Below, in pieces: positions 38,995-48,932 of a DNA stretch of 64,000 nt. Every line of letters begins with the position of its first letter. Within the stretch, counting starts at the first letter, position 1. The translations under genes were made by a program, and so were the position numbers. Source of the DNA: Paulinella micropora (taxonomy: Eukaryota > Cercozoa > Imbricatea > Euglyphida); contig BJOX01000117.1 in NCBI GenBank assembly GCA_009731375.1, positions 686,858 through 750,857 on the forward strand, written 5' to 3'. A model generated the notes under the pieces. The model was not told where the DNA came from. It made no database searches and saw only the letters and a list, made by a program, of their open reading frames with translations.

Positions 38995-39813
38995 TTACAA
39001 AAATCGTTTATTGAAATTTTGCCTCAGTTCATCAGACACCGCATCAACATACAAAAAGTTAAACCGTTCCTTGGTGGCATAATGGTATTTTTCAATGAAG
39101 TATTCAAGATCGTAGCCGAGGTCCAAATGTTCAAACACGAGTTCTATTTTATCAACACTCTGACCAGGAAAAATAAGAAGGTAGTCCAGCTGTTTAATCG
39201 CCTCAGGTCGTAAGTCGTTTAGGTATTGCGAACTCATAATCACCTTTGACTGTAGTGTCTATTTTTTTTCAACAGACCTCGATCCCTCAACCCGCTACCC
39301 AAATCATCTAGCACGAACACGACTTCTGGTGTAATGTATTTGCTCGGTCTTTCTGCGGGGGCTTGCCCATCCTGCTTTTTCTTTTCCTCCTTACCAAAAT
39401 AAAGAAACGTCGGCTTCTCTACTTCATCTTTCCCATCCTGGACAATTTCGCCTTCTTCTTGCTCCTCGTCTGGCTTGTTGAGCTTGTCTAACTCGTAATC
39501 AATCACACTGTATCCGTCCGTTTTCAAATATGTGTATATCGCCATCGGGTTTCCCTTCTTCTTGAAGTTCGTAACCATTTCTTTGTAGATGTGGTCTTTG
39601 TGTACCGTGCTGGCTTTCATGACAATACGGATCTTTTTGTCAGTCGTTCGTTTTAGGATTTCAAACACTGCCGTGCTCTTTCCGCTCTTCTTACGAGCGA
39701 GAAGAAAAATGTTAGCGAACGCCTCATCAAACAACTTATATCCTTTTGCCAACTTTTCGCCATCTCCGTTTTGCTTAACTGGTCTAACTCTTATATCGTT
39801 AATTTTTTTCCAT
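38995..39813 (-). pseudogene. A32-like packaging ATPase, frameshifted
   Basis: It begins at ATG 39813, but an extra A in the run just after the start shifts the frame until about 39780. Walker A is ARKKSGKST and Walker B is VFVLDDLGSG. The first main frame ends at 39240. One missing base in TACAGTC (about 39251) separates it from the C-terminal part, which has SSQYLNDLRPEAIKQLDYLLIF and ends at 38995. The C-terminal segment is nearly identical to element 1. Confidence 0.85.
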
Positions 39814-39827
39814 CACTCTATATTTTA

Positions 39828-40200
39828 TTAAGCCAAAAATTCTAAACAAATAACAATTCTTCGACCCAATGCTTCAGTCTCAATACTACCATGGTCTGTT
39901 TTAAGCACTCTAAAACTGTATTGACCGTCGGTCCAACCTACTACTCCTAAGTTGTAGCTAAGATTGGAAATGTTTGCGGTGTTGCTGTCAGCGAATGTGC
40001 CAATAATCCCAATGCGGTCCATATGAAGGATTTTTGTTTTCGTCTCGGCTAAATTATTCATATAGTGGATAAACTTAACATTCATTCTAGTTGGTGTAAA
40101 GTTCATTTGAATGTTTTTGTCAAATGTCTTGCTACCATTAACCCCGCCTGGAAAATCATTAACTCAGAAAAATAATCTTTTGGTATCTATAGTCTGCCAT
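39828..40200 (-). pseudogene. Conserved 120-residue putative virion protein, frameshifted near start
   Basis: The start is ATG 40200 (YRYQKIIFLS). One extra T near 40160 creates a stop. The corrected frame carries NIQMNFTPTRMNVKFIHYMNN, DRIGIIGTFADSNTANISNL and a C-terminus ending LEFLA. It is strongly similar to 13843-14205. Its last codons overlap the sequence that serves as ATPase leader. Confidence 0.68.
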
Positions 40201-40204
40201 CGTG

Positions 40205-40465
40205 ATGCCCTCTATATTACTGCTCATAAACTTTTTATTAATTAATATTTCTGCTCGGACCGCCTGTGATTTCTATTCACGGGTCAGCGAAAAAAAGAAT
40301 GAAAGTTGTCTTTATTGTATTCAAAAAGGAATAGAAACCAAATTTAAATGTGTGCATAAGCCGATGAGTGATTGGTGTGTTGGTTTTGATGAAGCTATAC
40401 CTTTAATCTGTTCAAATGATGATTCGTGGTATAAAATCCACTTGTATGAATGCTCACTTCTTTGA
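40205..40465 (+). CDS. Small secreted cysteine-rich protein
   Basis: This intact 86-residue protein starts at ATG 40205. A hydrophobic signal (MPSILLLINFLLINISA) is followed by CDF, SCLYCIQ, KC, WC, ICS and YEC. It is homologous to 13560-13817 and again antisense within the virion block. Its 3' end overlaps the convergent membrane-protein gene by 12 bases, with no palindrome between. Confidence 0.75.
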   Translation: MPSILLLINFLLINISARTACDFYSRVSEKKNESCLYCIQKGIETKFKCVHKPMSDWCVGFDEAIPLICSNDDSWYKIHLYECSLL

Positions 40466-40794
40466 ACTAGAAGGAGATGGAAGGCATATCCCGATAAGTA
40501 AAGTCAAAATACCTACATATGTGTTGGCTACCTCGCACGGTAAGTTCTTTTCAGACAACCTCACGATACAAAGGGTTATAATAGCGATAATGATACCCTT
40601 TTGAAATAGATATTTAATAAGTCGGCTGTCAGTTTTTCGTTTAGTCATACAGCAGTCCCAGTTGTCTTCATATTCGTGGTCTATTTTTTTTCTTCCTGCT
40701 TAATTTGGACATCTAGCACACGGTTCTTCAACTCTGGTGTCAGTTCGCCATCTACTTCTATGATTGGTGGTGGTGGGTGTAATCTAGGGGCCAT
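40454..40794 (-). pseudogene. Conserved two-helix membrane protein, frameshifted
   Basis: ATG 40794 overlaps the fibre stop, as in element 1. The N-terminal 40 residues (with DGELTPELKNRVLD) are cut off from the rest by one lost A in the run near 40690. The remainder has NWDCC and then SRLIKYLFQKGIIIAIIT, and the transmembrane end is identical to element 1, closing PSPSSSKK. The strong conservation of the membrane part suggests selection before decay. Confidence 0.72.
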
Positions 40795-43700
40795 TAGAAG
40801 GGAATACTTCCGCTCGGATTTCTGCTAATTGGTTAGATAAATATTGTAATATATTAAGTAAAAGTTTATTTTCTTTTTCTAAATTAATCACCTTTTCTGA
40901 TAACTCCTGTGTCGCCTTAACTATTGGTGCTATAAATTCAGCATAATTTAATCCGTAATCGTGTACTTCAAGCATTTCTCCTTCGGGAGTTTCTTTACAA
41001 CATTTTTCAAAACCTCCTATACAATGTTTCTTTTCTTTGCATAATGATTCTATGTCTTGAGCCATAAATCCGTGTTTTCTTTTTTCCTTTTTTTCGTCTG
41101 TTTTCCAGTAATAAGATTTTGGTTTCAATTTCATAATTAGGTCTAGACCTTCGCATTCTTCAATATCTGTTTTAAGATTTCGTCGGAAGTTTGGATTGTG
41201 CCAGTATAAGCCCATACGGCAGTCCGTCTATAACCAGATTGCCCTAATGCGAATTGGTTGTCGCTGTCTGGTCTAAAATAGCAATATTGACCGCTATATG
41301 AGTGGGAAAACATTTGTATGGCTCTGTTGTATGCTCCTCTGATTTCAAAAGTGGAAACACCAGCATTATTGTTATTTGTAAAAGTTATTGTGCCGTTTGG
41401 ACCATTACCACTCGCACTACTAGATTGGTTAATCGCAGAAAACTCAAGGGCATTACTATTGGTATTTACTCTATACATTCGTATAAATTCTCTGGAAGAG
41501 CTGTTAAATGTGTTCTTAACCTCCGTGTTATTGATTCTAAATAATTCATTTGAAGCACCAAAGTAAAATATATGATTACCACCCGAAGGAACATTATACA
41601 TTAATGTTGAAGCACCAATACCTAAACCATAAAAATCTGTTGTTGAACCTGTTCCATTATCCCATAAAACCAGTTTATTGTTTGCTGTAGCACTTCTGTC
41701 TACAACTATTTTTTTGCCTGCTCCTACTGTTACATCTCCACTTGTTGTCAGTGTTGAAGCACAAGACATAGCACTCTGAGCACAGATTATTCCACTTCCC
41801 CTCGCATAAAAATTTAAATCTTGGTTGGTATTGCTTCCCGTAGCATATACTGAATTATAACCAAAACCAACTCCTTGTGTCCCATTGCTGTGCCTAAACT
41901 CAACACCGCTAGAAGATTGACCAATATTGCCCGTAACATATAATCCTACTGGTGTAGCATGAGACCCAGCTCTTACATCCGCTGTATTATTAACAACAGA
42001 TATGCCAGCATTGGCATTTATTGTTCCACTAGCCGTTATCGCCCCAGCATTTCTTATATTCATCGCCTCACTAAATGTTATAGTTCCTCCCAGTGCTACT
42101 CCTGATTTGTAATTAAAAGCAAGTTTCTTTGAGTTTTTCCTTATTTGAAAGTTTGAGCCCGTAGATGAAGATAATGTGTTCGTGCCGTTCCAATAACAAT
42201 CAAAATTCAAAACAACATCATCCTGAGTTAAGTTTAATAATTGGAATGTAGGATAGACGGATGTATTTACAAATGCTTGAATGTGCGGGCCGTTTGAATT
42301 AGATGCTGTGCCGTATAACTCTAAGCCACCCGTCACACCTGTTCCTTTAGAATTTCTGCCTATTATACACGGGACACCAAGAGAAGTCGTCAATATTCCG
42401 CTAAATTCTTTTGTTCCTGACATTGTTTGAGTCCCCGTGAATTTCACATTCTGCCCGTCTAATGTGTCCACATAGCCTTTCGTCGCCCCGTCTGTTGAAG
42501 CTGACGGTGTGGCTAAGTTTGTTATGCTTTGGCTTTTCATATCAACTCCCGCATTTGCCGTTATCAATCCGCTGGCCGTTAATATGGTCCCTATTAATCC
42601 CGCATTCGCTTTGATTAAACCGCTCGCTATGTCGTCCCTGATAATGCTCCGCTTGCTGTTAAAGTGTCGCATACCACATTTCTAACCGCTGTATATCATA
42701 ATTCAAGGTTTCGTAATCAAAATACAGACTGGCGACTTTTACTTGACTTCTGAGTATTGCTCCGCTACTGCCTACACTATTAACAACCATTATGATATAT
42801 CTAGCAAACACAGATGTTGGAGTATATGTTTTAGTTGATTGTGAAGCCCATGCCTGCCCCGCCTGTGTATCCAACAATGTAAATGTAGTGTTGTCTGTGG
42901 ATGTGCCCATATACCAAGTATTAGGGGCATTGTATTGAAAGTTAGAATTGGAAGAACGAACATAATATTTTTTAATCCTATATATGGCTCCTAAGTCTAT
43001 TTTTAAGTGCTCGCCTTTGTAATCTACTCCTCCCCAAGTATTTATGTTTGGCGGACTTCTTTGATAAACTCCTGTCGCATCGTTGTAGTATGTCGTCGGG
43101 GTTGCTATGAAATTACCCCAAGCATTATTCTGGTCGGCATTAAAAGCAAAATAAGCTGGCTTGGCCGTCTCAGCAGAAGAAGCAGAAGCAACAAATGCGT
43201 AGGGTGTTGTATTGTTCGTGTTCATAGTTTGAGGGCCCGAATACATAGTAAGAGTTGAAGCACCCATTTTAATGTCGCCTGACATAGTCCCGCCAATTAA
43301 TGAAAGATAAGTTAATGAACCTATTGAATTTACCCAGTTTGTTCCATTGTATGTTAGTAATTGTCTATTTGCTGGTGTTGTTATTACTACATCACTGTGT
43401 GTATCAATACTCCCATCCGCCGACACTTTCGCATTATTTGCATTGTGCTCTGTTATCCAAGTTGAGACAGACTTGCCATTTAGTTGACCTACATTAGTAA
43501 TATTTTGGCTGTTCATATCAAGTCCGCCATTAGCAGTTATCACCCCACTTGCCGTTAATGTGGTTCCTGTTAGTCCACCGTTAGCTGTTATAACTCCACT
43601 AGCTGTTAATGTCGTTCCTGTTATTCCTCCATTAGCTGTTATCAGCCCGCTTGCTGTTGATGTGGTTCCTGTTAATCCTCCGTTAGCTGTTATCAATCCG

Positions 43701-45202
43701 CTTGCTGTAAGTGTCGTTCCTGTTATTCCCGCATTCTCCGTTATCAATCCGCTTGTTGTAAGTGTCGTTCCTGTTATGCCTCCACTTGTCGTAATCGTAT
43801 CACAAGTTATATTTTTAATCAAAGTTATGTCATAATTCAAGGTATCATAATCACAGTACAGACTGGCTATATGAACTTGGTCTCTAAATGAACTTCCACC
43901 ACTTCCTGCTTTGTTTGCGACGAATATGATATATCTAGCAGAAATTTGAAGCGGGTGTGTATGTTTTAGTTGATTGTGAAGCCCAGGCTTGCCCTGTCTG
44001 TGAATCCCATAATATGTAAGTCGTGTTGTCAGTGCTCACTCCCACATACCAAATGTTCGGGGTTGTTTCAATGTAATCAACTGACGGAGACCTAACATAA
44101 TATTTTTTAACCTGTATATGTCTCCTAAGTCTACGTTTATATGTTCGCCTTTGTAATCTACCCCTCCCAAGGTGTTTATGTTTGCGGGGTTTCTTTGATA
44201 AACTCCTGTTGAGTTGCTGTAGTGTGAATTGCTCGCCCAATAATTGTTCTGGCTAGCATTAAAAGCATAATATGCGGGATAGTATTCAGTAGAAGCAGAA
44301 GCAACAAACCCACCAGAATTATTGCTTTTCATAGCCTGCGGGGTGGCGGTATATGTGGCAAAAGTTGAAGCACCCATTTTAATGTCTCCCGCCATAGTCC
44401 CGCCAGTTAATGGAAGGTAAGTTAATGACTCAGTAGCATTTACCAAGTTTGTGCCGTTGTATGTTAGTAATTGACCATTGCTGGTGTCGTTATTATTACA
44501 TCGCTCAAAACATCTATTGATTTTAATCATATTCTCGTGTCAAAGTCTGTTTTCTCCCTCGCCGTCGTATAATATAGATTTGTTCCTTCTTTTAAGTCAG
44601 CGGTTGATTTATTAGAAAATCTTGTGTCAAACCTTTCATCAGTATAGTATAAATTCGTGCATTATTTTAAGTCAGCTGTCGTTTTTTAGAAAGCCTAGCA
44701 TCAAAATCTGTATTTGCTCTCGCTGTGGTATAATATAAATTGGTGCTTTCTTTTAAGTCAGCAGTTGTTTTTAATAAAAGCCTAGCATCAAAATCTGTAT
44801 TTGTTCTCGCTGTGGTATAATATAAATTGGTGCTTTCTTTTTTAAGTCAGCAGTTGTTTTTAATAAAAGCCTAGCATCAAAATCTGTATTTGCTCTCGCT
44901 GTGGTATACTATAGATTGGCACCTTCTTTTAAGTCGGCGGTCGTTTTGTTAGAAAATCTTGTGTCAAATCGTCCATCAGTATAGTATAAATTGGTGTCTT
45001 CTTTGATGTCCGCTGTGCTTTTGGTAGCTAGTCTCGCATCAAATCTGCCGTCAGTATAATAAAGATTTATCAGGTCAGCATCTTCTGGCACTCTGTCTGT
45101 ATTTAAGCCCGCTATGTTCGTGTTTGTTAAGTCTAAGTTTGCGATTGATAGGCTGTCTGTGGCGATTTCATTCAATCCTAACAAACTTTTGAATTGATTC
45201 AT
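40784..45202 (-). pseudogene. Giant phage-like fibre: repeats, discoidin-like domains and S74 chaperone
   Basis: It starts MNQFKSLLGLNEIATDS at ATG 45202. Part 1 is a tandem array of YYTDGRFDTR..KTTADLKEG modules (44560-45070, about 88 bp each). Part 2 holds two discoidin (F5/8 type C)-like domains (about 44530-43940 and 43270-42680) with GVDYKGEHLKIDLG, IKKYYVRS and WYMGTSTDNTTF. Part 3 lies between them, a run of GTTLTASGLITANGG repeats (43500-43830). After the second discoidin domain come further fibre segments (LDGQNVKFTGTQTMSGTKEFS). The end is an S74 domain beginning TSDEIL with KHGFMAQDI, then a coiled coil. Several indels break it, including one inside the S74 start (about 41170). The product would be the receptor-binding fibre, with carbohydrate as likely ligand. 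Confidence 0.82.
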
Positions 45203-45327
45203 TTGTATATCTTTTGGATAATAATTAATCCGATTAAAAATTATTTTTGGTTAGATATACAACCGAGACAAACGATGCCGAGAGGTAATAGAGAGATTGC
45301 CATAAAAATCTTGAAAAAGCGACCATA

Positions 45328-45759
45328 ATGAAGAAACAATATGCGAGGCAAAGAAAGATTGAGAGTGCTAAGGAACTACTCGCGGAGGAAGAGGCTAAGA
45401 ATGTAAAAGAAATGACAGACGATGAAAAGATGGACCACATTACTAAAAAGCAGTTGGCTAAGGATATGATTGAAGGAACGGATGGCGAGCCGATTGAGGA
45501 AAGCAGTTCTGATGAGGAAGTTGAGCACGACTTCGTTGATATTGTCGCCCGACGGGTTGCGGGTATGAAATTAAAGACTAAACAGAAGAAGGCGAAGAAA
45601 GTGGTAAAAAAGAAAGTGGAAGAAGAGAGCGAGGACGACAGCGAAAGTGTAGAGGAAGAAGAGGAAGAGCCCAAGAATAAGAAGGGTAAAGGTAAGAAAT
45701 CAAACATATCAGTTAATGTTTATACTCAACAACCCGAGAAACCAAAAAAAAGAAAATAA
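45328..45759 (+). CDS. Acidic/basic low-complexity protein with KGKGKK tail
   Basis: The 143 residues have a basic N-terminal helix, KKQLAKDMIEGTDGEP, an acidic EESEDDSESVEEEEEE run, and KGKGKKSNISVNVY. It is homologous to 8932-9447 and likewise adjacent to the fibre start, divergently. An ATG at 45274 with shifted frame may be the ancestral start. Confidence 0.72.
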   Translation: MKKQYARQRKIESAKELLAEEEAKNVKEMTDDEKMDHITKKQLAKDMIEGTDGEPIEESSSDEEVEHDFVDIVARRVAGMKLKTKQKKAKKVVKKKVEEESEDDSESVEEEEEEPKNKKGKGKKSNISVNVYTQQPEKPKKRK

Positions 45760-45795
45760 TGATAGATCTAAAAATTTTTTCAAGTTTTTAATATA

Positions 45796-46052
45796 ATGGA
45801 CTGCATAAAAAATTTGCCGCTCGATGTTCGTTTACACATTATGGAGTATCTATATAATCATCGTGAGTATGACTTCAATAGTTGCTATGTGTGTGGATCA
45901 ACTCTGTGTTTAGCGAACAGGCAGATTACAGCAATTGACGATACATTCGACCGATTTTATACTTACGAGTTTTGTTCTAATTATTGTTTTGAACTAGAAA
46001 AAAAAGAAAGAGCAATATATAAAGATAAAGTATTAGGTGTGATAAAATATAA
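45796..46052 (+). CDS. F-box-like protein with FCxxxC zinc motif
   Basis: It starts MDCIKNLPLDVRLHIMEYLYN, which matches the start of an F-box (LPxDVxxxIxxYL). It continues with CYVCGSTLC and EFCSNYCFELEKKE, a TRASH-like zinc site. The open frame runs on to 46272, but past about 46040 it overlaps the next gene and looks random. In an adjacent frame a TAA stands directly before the next ATG, so I end it near 46052. F-box proteins recruit host ubiquitin ligases; that would be the inferred role. Confidence 0.5.
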
Positions 46053-46370
46053 ATGTATTCTTCTACTAAGAAATGCGGTTTCTGTCGTCGTGAACAGCCG
46101 ATGTCATTATTTTATGATGGAAGGCGAACTCACCAACTATGTCTGCCATGTAGGGTTAATTTCCGCAAACGAAAAGAAAACGTCAAATACTGTATTCACG
46201 ACAATATGGCGAGGAGATGTATGTTTTGCCAATACCCAAAATTTGACCCAGTTGTTGATGATGCCTTTATGAACTACCTTGAATATGAAATATTTGGAGA
46301 AAGTAGCGGAAAATCTGAATATACTGACCAGCTGTTTGAGAAATTATTGAACAAATTATATTATTATTAA
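46053..46370 (+). CDS. Zinc-ribbon/treble-clef protein
   Basis: The 105-residue protein has four Cys/His pairs: CGFC, CLPC, CIH and CMFC. Their spacing is that of the small treble-clef proteins widespread in giant viruses and Polinton-like viruses. The C-terminal third is acidic and helical. It immediately precedes the integrase gene. DNA binding is plausible. Confidence 0.65.
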   Translation: MYSSTKKCGFCRREQPMSLFYDGRRTHQLCLPCRVNFRKRKENVKYCIHDNMARRCMFCQYPKFDPVVDDAFMNYLEYEIFGESSGKSEYTDQLFEKLLNKLYYY

Positions 46371-46375
46371 TATAC

Positions 46376-46639
46376 ATGGATCACAAACATAGCAATACAG
46401 GAAATAGTAATGAAGTTGTAGAGGATGAGGATGAAAGAAAGGAACAACAAGCACTTGAATTAGATTACCAAAAAAGATTACCAACAGATAAATGGAATAC
46501 GATATGGTCTGATAAACCGCTGAAGCAGGTGTTTGTTGATTTAGCGGATATGTCTAAATTTAAAGTTAAGAAGGGAAATAAAAACTATGCTTGGATGTTG
46601 TTTTGGATTGACACTCACAGCCGATTTTTAATTATTTAA
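46376..46639 (+). pseudogene. Retroviral-type integrase, truncated
   Basis: It starts MDHKHSNTGNSNEV. It matches element 1's integrase from its start through KWNTIW, QVFVDLADMSKF (first catalytic Asp) and SRFLII, where a TAA occurs. PLKNKT still follows, but then similarity ends. The second and third catalytic acids and the C-terminal domain are absent, so it cannot encode an active integrase. The element presumably inserted before this deletion. Confidence 0.82.
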
Positions 46640-46914
46640 CCACTAAAAAATAAAACAATATTGAACCCGCGACACTAAGATTTCGTAACTGCTCCATTCC
46701 CATTTGACTACGGCACTACGGCACTCGCTCCAAAAACAATGGGAGAATTTTACCGCAAAAACAAAAACGCAGGTTGTGACTAAATAATTACGATAGCCAA
46801 AAGCAACCGTCAGCCGTACTTCAAAGGGGAATTTTCCTTCAGGAAACCTTTCTTCCCTGGACTACTTTGTTCTTACTGCTTCATAAAAAGAAAAACACGA
46901 AAAAAAAAGCAAGC
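46640..46914. other. Gene-free gap with a tRNA B-box-like motif (minus strand)
   Basis: The deleted part of the integrase would have been here. TTGAACCCGC at 46661-46670 is the inverse of GCGGGTTCAA. Together with about 25 upstream bases it resembles the 7110-7150 segment of element 1. No tRNA fold could be completed. Confidence 0.4.
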
Positions 46915-47496
46915 ATGTCCAACGATACAGTGATTCTCACCAACCGCTCTGCTCCAGAGACTGATGAAGATGTGGAGCAAAGAGTAAAAAGGAGAAAAAC
47001 GAGAAATGATTTAGAAATCCAAGAAGGACAAATAGAGAAAGTAGTTGGTGATAATAAGTGTATTGATAAACAAATAAAGTCTCTTGAGGCGAAGAAAGAA
47101 AAGAATAATCAAGAAATAAAAGCACTAGAAAAACAGGTGCGAAAAATAAAACAAGCAAAAGAAGATGTTGCTGTCGCCAAGGAAGCCAAAAAACAATCGT
47201 CATTTTTAATTAAAGAAATGACTAAGTATAATAGCTGGATAAATAAAGGGTTAAATGTGAAGTCTGGAATAAACACGACAGACGGAATGAATTTTGTTTT
47301 GGTATGTATCACGAATAAACGAATGAGATTAGATGATGCTATATTAGTAGCGAGAAGACAACAACAACAACGACAACTACAACAACAACAACAACAACAA
47401 ACAACAACAACAACTATCACAACAACCTATGGCCACGGAATGACCCCTTGGCATGTAGGGTCTAAAACTAGCATGTCTTATATACTGTGTTTTTAA
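46915..47496 (+). CDS. Coiled-coil protein with Gln/Thr-rich tail
   Basis: It starts MSNDTVILTNRS at ATG 46915, 193 residues. A long helical region (about 25-105) is rich in Lys, Glu and Gln. A more globular part follows (KYNSWINKGLNVKSGINTTDGMNFVLV), then runs of Gln and Thr from CAA/ACA repeats. The family is not recognised and element 1 has no counterpart. It is the last gene before the right inverted repeat; 47497-47698 holds no gene. Confidence 0.5.
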   Translation: MSNDTVILTNRSAPETDEDVEQRVKRRKTRNDLEIQEGQIEKVVGDNKCIDKQIKSLEAKKEKNNQEIKALEKQVRKIKQAKEDVAVAKEAKKQSSFLIKEMTKYNSWINKGLNVKSGINTTDGMNFVLVCITNKRMRLDDAILVARRQQQQRQLQQQQQQQTTTTTITTTYGHGMTPWHVGSKTSMSYILCF

Positions 47497-47698
47497 ACAC
47501 TAAATAATATTCAAAAAAAAAATGGGGTGAAATCCCCTCTAATATCAAAAGATATTTTATCTTTTATGTGTTGATTTTCTTTTTAGGTGTTGGCTTCATT
47601 GAATTTAAGGTAATTCTCCTTCTTATTTTTTGCTTTATTATTTATTTTCGCTTTTTAGGTTTGGTGTTTCAGGTAATTCCTTTTCGCTTCCTTTCTTG

Positions 47699-47810
47699 AT
47701 TTCTCTTTGATTTCGTTAGTTGATAAAAAATGGCGATTTGGGATTGTAGGACACTTTTCATAGAGGGCATTTTCTTGAAAATGACCCTATGAAAAGTGTA
47801 ATCATCTTCT
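47699..47810 (-). repeat. Element 2 right terminal inverted repeat with long hairpin
   Basis: It is the inverse of 27300-27410. The 49-nt palindrome lies at 47751-47799. Host CT microsatellite starts immediately outside, as on the left side. Confidence 0.93.
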
Positions 47811-47909
47811 CTCTCTCTCTCTCATCTCTCTCATCTCCCTCTCTCTCTCTCTCTCCTCTCTCATATCTCTCATCTCTGTCTCTCTCTCTCATCTCTCTCA
47901 TCTCTCTCA

Positions 47910-47942
<33 letters not shown>

Positions 47943-47977
47943 CTCTCTCTATCTCTCTCTCTCATCTCTCTCTCTAA

Positions 47978-48047
<70 letters not shown>

Positions 48048-48224
48048 CTGGTTAGGTAGGTAAGTAGGTAGGTACGTCGATAGGTAAGTAAGTAGGTAGG
48101 TACGTAGGTAGGTAGGTAAATGGGTAGGCAGCCACACGCTCTCTCTCTTTCTTTCTTCTTCTTCTTCTTCTTCTTCTTCTTCTTCTTCTTCTTCTTCTTC
48201 TTCTTCTTCTTCTTCTTCTTCTTC

Positions 48225-48262
<38 letters not shown>

Positions 48263-48332
48263 TTCTCTCTCTCCTTCTCTTTCTCTCTCTCTCACACACA
48301 CACTCTCTCTCTGTAGATAGATAGATAGATAA

Positions 48333-48390
<58 letters not shown>
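47811..48390. repeat. CT, GGTA, TTC and GATA microsatellites
   Basis: CT-rich to about 48045, GTAG/GGTA units to 48125, TTC at 48150-48230, CT to 48310, then GATA to 48390. No gene. Confidence 0.92.
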
Positions 48391-48932
48391 GAGATATCGA
48401 CTAATGTCAGAAAAAAGGAGCTTCTGATTTCGTCAACCAAGGAAGTCTGTAAAGTATTGACCCGATGCCCAGCTAAGCCGTGATGTTTGCACGGAAGGGA
48501 CTGATACAGGCGATACCAAAGCTCCCTAGTACCAGGCGGGGCCAGGGCTCGTTCCATAAAGCGCCCCTTGCAGAACGAGCTCCCACCTCCATTACAGAGG
48601 GCCCAGTAAGCAGATGGAGTTTCGAGACTGTTCGACAGTCTAGTATAAACCGACAGAGCACTGTGGGTTTTATTCCGGGCTCAACAAGCGAGAAAGGGCA
48701 CCCTGAGGGAACAGGATTGTGCTTCCCGTCGCTATTTCGGCATGTGACTCATAGGCGTATGGCTAGGCACACATAAGGCACCCCACCACGGGCCCAGCAC
48801 ACCCACACCATCCCCTAATTCTCTGTCTGTCGACAGATGGCACCCATTTCAAAACATCAAGCCCAAGGGAGGGTCAGTGACACCTCAAGTGGCCTTGGTT
48901 CACTTCGTGGAGTAAGTGATGAGATCAACTGA
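48391..48932 (+). repeat. Dispersed repeat R, copy B (most complete)
   Basis: The unit is about 540 bp. Its first 155 bases recur at 48933-49088, and 48646-48870 recurs at 1-225. GATA microsatellite precedes it. Composition is balanced and no coding frame is convincing. Confidence 0.8.

Larger units (their letters stand above)
27300..47810 (-). mobile_element. Element 2: integrated Polinton-like virus, inverted relative to element 1
   Basis: The 20.5 kb element has inverted repeats of about 112 bp at its ends. It carries the same core genes as element 1 in the same relative order but reversed orientation. They are diverged enough to be a distinct virus. Both ends abut CT microsatellite, so it appears to have inserted into a CT tract. 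Its own accessory genes are HIRAN, lipase, DCL/DUF3223, F-box-like and zinc-finger proteins. The integrase is truncated and several genes are frameshifted. Confidence 0.93.

Noticed and set aside
5388-47810. Alternative genetic code with TGA or TAA read as sense
   Set aside because: Several genes in both elements end at aligned TGA or TAA stops, and premature stops mix TAA and TGA beside many frameshifts. Decay or sequence error explains all of them.
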